From Prostheceraeus crozeri (lineage: Eukaryota; Platyhelminthes; Polycladida; Euryleptidae): a stretch of 64,000 nt of DNA. Below the pieces are notes generated by a model. That model worked only from the letters and a program-made list of their open reading frames with translations. It searched no databases and was not told the origin of the DNA. The stretch covers positions 186,001 through 250,000 of the forward strand of contig CAJQUW010007850.1 of NCBI GenBank assembly GCA_907163375.1, given 5' to 3'. Position 1 is the first letter of the stretch; the number at the start of each line of letters is the position of its first letter. Below are positions 56,230 through 64,000 of this stretch, one piece after another. Position numbers and translations under genes: made by a program.

Positions 56230-57590
56230 CGTGGTAGCGTCAATAAGTCCGTAGACTCGCAAAGATAAAAAACAACTGGCTTTTTCCACTTAAGGTATAT
56301 TGAACCTATGGTAATGTAGGCAAAATAAATCTGTATGGCAAATAAATCATGACATTGTGTATTTATAATAATCACTTTTCTACATAGGAACCATTATTGT
56401 CAATGCACAGTTACCACCGTCTCACTAGCTCGTCGAAAGCCGTCGCAAACCAACCTTCTGGACGTCCGGAAAAGAAGCTTGCAACGTCCTCCTTCAGTTC
56501 TTCCTTGCTGGAAAACTTCTTGCCCCTGAGGTGCTTTTTCAAATGTGAAAAGAGGAAAAAATCACTTGGGGCCAGGTCCGGACTGTAAGGCGGATGTGGG
56601 AGTTGGACGAATCCAGCACTTTGCAGGGAGGATTGAGCCCGTCTACTCTTGTGGATCAGAGCATTGTCATGCAACATGTACAGATCCTGGCCAGAGGGCT
56701 TTCTTCTCAGTTTTCTGGATTCTGCAACGAGCTGCGCGTAGTATTCTCCCGTTATCTTGGTGTTCTTGTCCGCGAAGTCCAACTTGATCACTCCTTTGTG
56801 GTCCCAGAAGATGGTCAGCATGAAGGCCATTTTGTGTGAGGTTCCAGGCCTCAACTTCCGAGTCGCACGTTCACCAGGGAATTTCCATTCCATTGATGCA
56901 CGCTTGCTATCCGGCACGTAATGCGAGAGCGGTGTTTCATCCTCTGTAACGATGTTCTTCAGAAATCGATCACCAAGTTCTTCATGGAGCTCCACGTTTC
57001 TCGCCCAACATTCCGGCCTGCGCGAACACATGTCAGCACTGAGAAAATAAGTAACGAATCTGGAAGACAACTTCCTCAGACCAAGTTCTTTGAGCCTGTC
57101 GTAGACAGACCCGTAGCTGATGTTCAGCAGCTCCGACAGTCTATGCTTGGTTATTCGCCGCTCTTCCGTCACGATCGCTTTCAGCCTCACAAGAACTTGA
57201 TCTCCGATTTCTGAGGGTCTGCCGGGTCGGTCTTCGTCTTCAATGGAAGTGCGGCCATTTCGGAATTCCTTGATCCACTTGTACACCGTTGACCGTGCTG
57301 GGGCTTCGTCCTGGTAGGCCTCATGCAGTTGCACCAGCATCTGTTCAGCTGGTATCCCTCGCAGATAAAGAAAGTGTATGACACTGCGTTTTTCGACATC
57401 AGAAATCATTCTGCAACCAAGAAATGTGATGAGATAAGACAACAGATCTGTTGTTGCTTGAATGTCGGATGACAACTGCTCACTCAGTGATAATCGAGAC
57501 ATACATGCACACGGCTTCCACTGACAGCAGTGATTAGATAAATGAACCATTATTTCATGTCGAGTCTACGGACTTATTGACGCCACCACG
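56230..57590 (-). mobile_element. mariner DNA transposon, nearly intact
   Basis: Ends CGTGGTAGCGTCAATAAGTC (left) and the complement of CGTGGTGGCGTCAATAAGTC (right), about 30-bp inverted repeats with one difference, flanked by TA at 56228-56229 and 57591-57592. Length is 1361 bp, typical of mariner, with one uninterrupted transposase gene. Confidence 0.94.
56411..57550 (-). CDS. mariner transposase (DD34D)
   Basis: Cuts and pastes its element at TA. The frame opens at 57550, but the family start is more likely the downstream MISDVEKRSVIHFLYLRG at about 57409, which begins the first helix-turn-helix and gives about 332 residues; the extra 47 residues upstream are not mariner-like. The N-terminal bipartite HTH has STVYKWIKEFRNGRTSIED and RPGRPSEI; the second HTH has HRLSELLNISYGSVYDRLK. 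Catalytic residues lie in IVTEDETPLSHYVPD (D1), LYMLHDNALIHKS (D2) and YSPDLAPSDFFLF (D3, 34 residues after D2). The usual TGDE..WV.. stretch around D1 reads TEDETPLSHY, so activity is uncertain. The frame is open to its stop at 56411. Confidence 0.92.
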   Translation of the reverse strand: MVHLSNHCCQWKPCACMSRLSLSEQLSSDIQATTDLLSYLITFLGCRMISDVEKRSVIHFLYLRGIPAEQMLVQLHEAYQDEAPARSTVYKWIKEFRNGRTSIEDEDRPGRPSEIGDQVLVRLKAIVTEERRITKHRLSELLNISYGSVYDRLKELGLRKLSSRFVTYFLSADMCSRRPECWARNVELHEELGDRFLKNIVTEDETPLSHYVPDSKRASMEWKFPGERATRKLRPGTSHKMAFMLTIFWDHKGVIKLDFADKNTKITGEYYAQLVAESRKLRRKPSGQDLYMLHDNALIHKSRRAQSSLQSAGFVQLPHPPYSPDLAPSDFFLFSHLKKHLRGKKFSSKEELKEDVASFFSGRPEGWFATAFDELVRRW

Positions 57591-57592
57591 TA

Positions 57593-60500
57593 TATCTTTA
57601 TCTGGATCCCGGCATTACAATCCCTGCTTCTATCAAATGCTTCAATCAGTTAAACATGGATTCAGAGTCGATTGAATATTCACCCACCACCGTAAAGAAG
57701 AGGTTTGGAGATTTCACCTAAACCGAGTAGTTTATAAATGAAACTCGAACGCTTCCTTAGTTTCAATAATTAACTTCTTTAAGAAAGTTGACTTCAGAAT
57801 TGAAATTGCCTTATTTAATGAGTGGGACATCTTTGAGTCAAGTTTATGCTACATTTTTTATATTGAAAATAAATATCCACTCCAATAAATATTTTCAATG
57901 AAACAAGTATTGAAGTATTCTCCTCACTTACTGAAAGTTCCTTTCACGTAGGTTTTTTATATGCACAACAATCAATGAAAACAACACCAAATTAGGGTTT
58001 AAGCAAATATCTGAGACACACTTGTTACCAAATCAACTATCAATTAGATAGGGAAGGAAAATAAACCACAAATGAAGAGGAAAATGAAGCACTCACGTCG
58101 TCCCAGTAAAGATTGATTAGCTGCAGAAATACAAGAGAATTAATGAAAAGATACTAGTGAAACAGTCTTGAAATGACGTCTTTGATTCATCAGAAACTTA
58201 AGAGTGGAGTCTTTTAAGAGCATCATTACATGAATTCTTGTTTTAGTTGTACAAGATAGTCTACAAGAAATTTACATAAGTTGTACAAGAAGTTTATCTC
58301 CTTCGTGCAAATCATGCAACGTTCGGTATGCGTAAAGTATTACATGACGTGTCAACATATGAAGTGTCTGAGACTTAAAGAAGATACCATTAAAGTCAAT
58401 TACTTCAATGTACATTCCCCTAGTTTTAAAGCGATCAAACTTCCAAGAATTTTGGGTGATCATTTATCATGAAAGATAGTACACTCTCAGAATCTGATAA
58501 TAAATCATGATTTTTTTTGACGTTAAGTAAACAGGCACAATGAAGAATGAATCATGTTAATATAAATTACGAAACAAGAGTCGCAAATTACCTAATAATA
58601 GCCCGACTATTATTTGGTTTTTTTGGTTCAACACTTGCACGTCACCATGCTTTTATTAGAAGCCCTGCCATCATTTGCGCCACTGCGAATATACATGTAG
58701 ATATAGCTCTGACTCATAGCAAATAATATTTAGCAACATTCACTGTATCAGCAAAAATGTAAATATATTTACTCACTAGCATAAGCCGAGCTTCCAGCTG
58801 GATAAAACACGACAGCTAACTCTCATGCATCATGTGGCTTGCCAGTAAGTGGTAGACAATCAACAGCATACAGTTGAAAGATCGTGATAGGTAATCATGC
58901 AGTACATCAAGAGAACCAGTGAAACTGCTGCAAAGTCGTCCAAGCCGAACGAGTTTCTGCAGGGAACGAGACAGAAAATGAGACTTTCACAGCATGATGT
59001 ACACCCTAGGCCTACAACGAATCTGCGCGTCTGTCGAGTTGTAGCTCGTTCCTCTTCTTTTCAGCCGGGATCAAAGAAAAAACACATGTTAATCTACTAG
59101 GACGCAGGTTGCAGTTTTTGGCAAAAATGAAATTTCTATGTTTTCTCTTTATCAACTGAAAATTAGGGATGCGTATTAGTCCCACCTGGTCGCTGCGGTG
59201 CACCGAAAATTCTGAAAGGTTGCACTGAAGCACTTGCTAAAGTATATGTAGAAAATAACCATTTCGCATTTTAGATTGTCTTGTGATAATCAATTGAAAT
59301 TTCAAAATCTTTATGGTAGGGTCTCTGAATTATATAATAAAAGTTCACATTTTCTAGAATTCAGAGCAAATTTCATAGAGCACTAGGAAAATTCTAAGTG
59401 CTAAAAATAATGAAGCAGACTTGCACATGTCTTCTTTATGTTTCTGCTGATCCTTGTAAGTGACTCGTATCATACTTTACCTGTACGTTTTTATGATAAC
59501 TGTAATGGAATTCTTTAAAACAAGAAACGTTGCAACAAAGTTGGTTAAAAAAGTGACCAAATTAGCACCATAAAGTGTCACCGGTACCTACAAAGTGTCA
59601 CGCAAGAAGTTCACCATCTCGACATTACTCAGCTTTAAGCAGTCTCTCTGTGATGCTACGGAATGCCGAAATAATATTTCAGACAGATCCCTGGAATACT
59701 AAGGCATCCTATGTCTTAGAAGGAATAGCACCTGCAGTATTCACTATAAGATTACGGTATTCTAAAGTCAAGGGGATTGAGATTTCGTGACCTAAAATGA
59801 TTTATCATAGACTTGAATTTTCAAATTTTCACATTTTCTCTCAACATCAGGAAATGCAACGTATTTTATGATACAACCGTGATCCCGAAAGGCTCCATTT
59901 TCATGATATAGAAATTTAAAATTTGAATTGAGCTGATAAATATAATTGAATAATGCTCTTCTAGTTGGATTCATTTATATACATGGTGCTCAAAATATTC
60001 CTCTTCAACTTGCTATGATTAAGCAGATAAAATGAATTAATTATAACTGAAACTATACTGCAAAATATCAATTTGATCGAAATTCGAACATTTCAGTTCA
60101 CCGGCCCGAGAATCGGTGCACCATATCAAAGATATATCACACCGAAAATCATTGCTCTAGACTTTGTAATTTGCAGCTGATAAGAGAAGATATAGAAAAT
60201 TTCATTTTGCATTTTTCGGTTTTGAGGTAAAACGCATTGCACGACCCTACCGCAATTCGTAGATTGCAGTGATACTGCAGCGATATTGTTTCGAATCTTT
60301 CTGCCTTTCCTGATGCTTTGATGTTCAGAGAAGGTGATTTTGAAATATTTGTATTTCGAGGATTCAAGCAATTGGCATTGATAATTAAATTATTGCAAAA
60401 TTTTGCTATAGTTTGTTGCACATCTTTTCAATTTCTGTTTTCATGTAGTTTTAAAGAATTCCATTATAGCAATAGTAAAGGCGCACGGTATGAGAACTAT

Positions 60501-63500
60501 AGGACGTTCGTTAAGTAGATGGTATGACAATTAACAAGTAACGCACGTTACGTATGATGCAAGTCATTTTCAGGTATTGGCAAAATTTAATTAAAAGAGT
60601 AATTTTCGTATTGCTTAGCACTACTAGACTGCTCTGGTAAAAGTCGTATTGAATCTCTGTTCCTTCAGCGTCCTGTGAAACATGGCGGCCCATTACAGGT
60701 GATTAAGTGAATCTTGATCGTCCAAGCTGTTAATGAACTATGTGGTAAGTAACAAAATATTCGCATTGCTTTTACTCCAAATTAGGCACTACTAAGTTGC
60801 TATCAAATAATATGCTGTGGGTTTTCTTCATTATGCTGACATCATCATCATCATATAATACTGAATTGTTGTTCTTTAAACTATTAAGAGGCGGAAAAGA
60901 AATGAATTATATTTTATATTTTATATTTATGAATTTATTTATCAATATTATGTTTTAGCGTTTGCTTGCGTGTTCACGATGTTTCCCGAATAGTTTGAAC
61001 AATCGTCCGAAGTGCATTAGAGGATTATTGGAAACTTCAAGATGATAAAACGATGAAAATTGACGACAACAAAGTTCTGAAAGGAATTGTAAGTGGCTAC
61101 ATGAATGTCTACTTGGAAGGTTGAATCATGGTGAATTGTCAGGAACATACCGAGCCCCTTGAATAGACTTCTAAAAGGTGATCTATCGACATTCCTGCTC
61201 AACCAGTCGTGTCATGCATTGACGCTCATAAAAAGACACACCTTGAGACATTTTTGAGTGACGAGGGACATCCGGCAACCAATGAACTTTCTATGAAAAG
61301 AAAATATGCAATTCTAATTGTCAAGACGCTACGTGAATAGACGATATATTAGTGATGACACGTGGATAGGAAAGGGAAAATTGGCATGAAATATTTGCAG
61401 CATTATAGAGTAGACTGTTCAAATGCATTTTCCAAATATGAATTAATTATCATTTAATATTTTTGGAGATAGGTTGTATTTAAATGATTTTCACGCAGTA
61501 GAACTATGGTAATTTCAACAATATTCTAAATTAATTTAAGAAATACAAAATATAAAACAAATATAATAAATGAAAAATAAGGACATCACTATATATCGTG
61601 AATTTTTCCTATTTATGTAGCATTGGAGTTTGTGAGTCAGTAGTATCATTTTCGGCTTTCGAATGATTCGCGATATTATTGTCAAGCAATTAAAGTTTAT
61701 CATTGCATTCACCGTTGCGAGAGGAGAGTGTAACATGCAAGATACACATTCAATCAATGTCCGAATCAGATTCGATAACGCACACCTCTACTCACTCATC
61801 AGTGGAACTCACCAAGCCCGTGAAACATCGTCTTTTAAAAAAGAATCAATCATACTTCGGATTTATTCTTTTTTCATTAGAAAAAGGCGGATTCTACCCA
61901 ATCGCTCCAAAGAAATGAATAGAATACGATTTTTTGTGTCACTTAAGGCATTAAAATGCACGTAATTGTAGAAATGGTCCCATTGGATGGGATAATAAGT
62001 AAGTAAGTAAGGGTCACCTCTCATTTATTGCACTTTTCGTTTCCGCTGTCGAAGCTTTCAAAATCGTCCTGATTGCAGCCGATATGTCCAATATCTTCCC
62101 ACGAAGTTTCACTACTCTCGGTCATAGATGCTATGTGAGAATGCCGTTAAGTCAAGGACTTCTACAGTACACTGCACATACGCGTCGCACCTGTAAGCTG
62201 AAATTGCGAGCAGCACAAGATGAGACAAATCTGGAATAGAGGTTTTGATTGATGTCAATACCTTTTGGGAACTTCTAATTTGCAATGTTTAACATCAATC
62301 AACAAAAGTGTCTCTGTAAGCACATGGAGTAATTGAAATCAACAACTTGCGATCAAATATTCACATGTAGGGCTATTCATGAAAACTGTTATTTTCAGGC
62401 TACTTTATGACATATGTGCTACTTTAGTCTTCGTATACTGCTCGGCGTGAACTCATAAGTGTGAATTTTCCCGTTTAATATCCGTTAATTGAATTAATCT
62501 GATGATCATTCATAAGGTCGTGGATCTAGATGACAAGTGAAAGACCGGAGCTTGATCAATAGTGAGAATGCGAATAGATGGGGCCTCAAGATGAGCAATT
62601 TGGTGCTTCTATTTTTCATGATTATCTGATTACAAAGCACAAGTAAATGTCGCGATGTTCTACATTCGTGAAATTCTAAAAAATAATAGGCTAGAGCGAC
62701 TTATTTCAATTGAGAAACTGGACAGCAGAAGTACAGATTGTCTATAAACGTTCACTTTCTTACAGAAATATGAATGAAATTCAACCCGCCTCATCTTTTT
62801 CTGTGCGGCAACACGTTTTATGTCGGATGTCCGTCCAAATGCTATATTTGGAACTTGTCACTTCGTCTCACTTACTAAGCGATTGACATCCTCTTTTGAA
62901 GTTTTAACATAAGAAGTTTACGAGCATAGTCACACCCAACAGCATTAACATCTCTTGAATTTCATAAATACGATAATTAGAATCCAAGCAAAATATAATA
63001 TTTCTCAATCGGAAAGGACGTGCAATCATCTGTTCAGAGACATATTCACTTAAAAGAAAATCTCTAAGGGTTATTAAAGTTTAAAATATAGAAATGTTAC
63101 CGTATTGAGGCACGGTGAAAACCTTGTTTCCTAAGGGAGATTATCAGCTGATCAAATAAATATTATTTGCAGCGAATAAAAAGCAATTAATTCAGGGTAG
63201 TCGTTTCTTTGACGAACAATTATGAACTTACAACGTTGATATGATAGTCTTGTTTGAATCGTAAAGCTTATTACTTCTTCATTTTATTATTTGATTTGTT
63301 GGCAAGGGCAATCCACGCAGATGTTGTTTTTGCTTCAAAACCATTACAAACACGGCTTACCTACCACTAAGCGTCATTTCAATTAAACAAACTTTGTGAG
63401 GGTTGTACGTTTCCTGCGATTTGTATATTCCATCAACCTCCGTAAATACCAGATGTTATCGAATTGAGGAATTCCGGTGAAGCTTGTTTATTGATATTGC

Positions 63501-64000
63501 TGAAGCTCATTAGTGCTGGAAATGGTAGCGTGTATGCTGTAATTGATCAATTTATTCCCATTCATTGAATGAATTGTGTTCTCTAGTTATTCAGTTTTTG
63601 TTATTGACTACAAAACAACAGTGTAATGACTTTCTAGTATTTTTATACAGTTTCTCAATCTTGATAAAGTCAGCAATTAGTCGGCAATTAGAATCCCCTC
63701 CGAAATTTCTGAGTCATCTACCCAAGAGGCGCATTGTGCACGTTTCCCTAATTGAAGAATCTCGCAATCATTGTCTTAGCCGAGGTAACCTATTCATTGT
63801 AAGAATATGAGCCAATTAGCTCATAGAGAGATAAAAGGGTTTTATTTACGTGGTAATTGTGCAAAACCATGCAGTGAGAGAAAGATTTGGAACTATAAAT
63901 AGCACAACAAAGAAAAATGTTAAATGAACAATCAGTTTGTTACAAGAATACAGTTGCAACGCGCTACAATTGACAATGAAGCTACTCCCTACTCCAAAAT
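57593..64000. other. Non-coding AT-rich DNA, 6.4 kb
   Basis: No reading frame with recognisable features; open frames are short and scattered. Small simple repeats only (AAGTAAGTAAGTAAG near 62000). No terminal repeats or RNA genes recognised. Confidence 0.5.

Noticed and set aside
1-64000. CRISPR arrays, bacterial operons or ribosome binding sites
   Set aside because: Introns, TIR transposons of eukaryotic families and the base composition all indicate an animal genome; no spacer-repeat array is present.

Overview
This is an AT-rich animal genome segment with no host protein-coding gene that I can identify. It is an accumulation of transposable elements, many of them nested. The mix (pogo, PIF/Harbinger, Polinton/Maverick, piggyBac, mariner, a Penelope-like element with a GIY-YIG domain, jockey- and RTE-type LINE pieces, and a transposon with a RAG1-N-terminal-like domain) suggests an invertebrate, probably marine. 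I cannot name the phylum from sequence alone.

1-5.4 kb: dispersed and tandem repeats, a long inverted repeat, a 960-bp non-autonomous piggyBac-type element, and a complete pogo/Tigger-type element with an open 440-aa transposase and TA target duplications.

5.37-33.15 kb: a nested stack. A PIF/Harbinger element (15-bp terminal inverted repeats, CCA duplication, decayed Myb-like gene at the left and decayed DDE nuclease gene at the right) is split by a Polinton (6.56-31.53 kb). The Polinton holds at least two further insertions: a 3.25-kb element with about 385-bp terminal inverted repeats and a RAG1-N-like/DDE protein next to its left terminal repeat, and a roughly 5.9-kb element with a DNCAGQNKN-type transposase near its right end, which itself contains a 2.46-kb piggyBac. 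Without its insertions the Polinton is about 16 kb. Its parts are a protein-primed polymerase B, packaging ATPase, double and single jelly-roll capsid proteins, a phospholipase A2-like domain joined in frame to a retroviral-type integrase, an adenovirus-type protease and several uncharacterised proteins. It is a broken fossil. Between its genes lie units of about 59 bp made of four consecutive mini-palindromes.

33.15-34.6 kb: host or repeat flank, a tRNA-like sequence, and a 778-bp hAT-like non-autonomous element (8-bp duplications) built from about five monomers of roughly 170 bp.

34.6-64 kb: mostly non-coding AT-rich DNA holding hairpin elements, a 567-bp piggyBac derivative that keeps the transposase 5' end, a THAP-like 49-codon fragment beside an exact 40-bp minisatellite, LINE fragments, a Penelope-like fragment whose two halves point in opposite directions, and a nearly intact mariner at 56.2-57.6 kb.

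The genes do not form a host pathway. Each belongs to its own mobile element, and the main biological content is the insertion order: Harbinger first, then Polinton, then the RAG1-like and DNCAGQNKN elements, then piggyBac.
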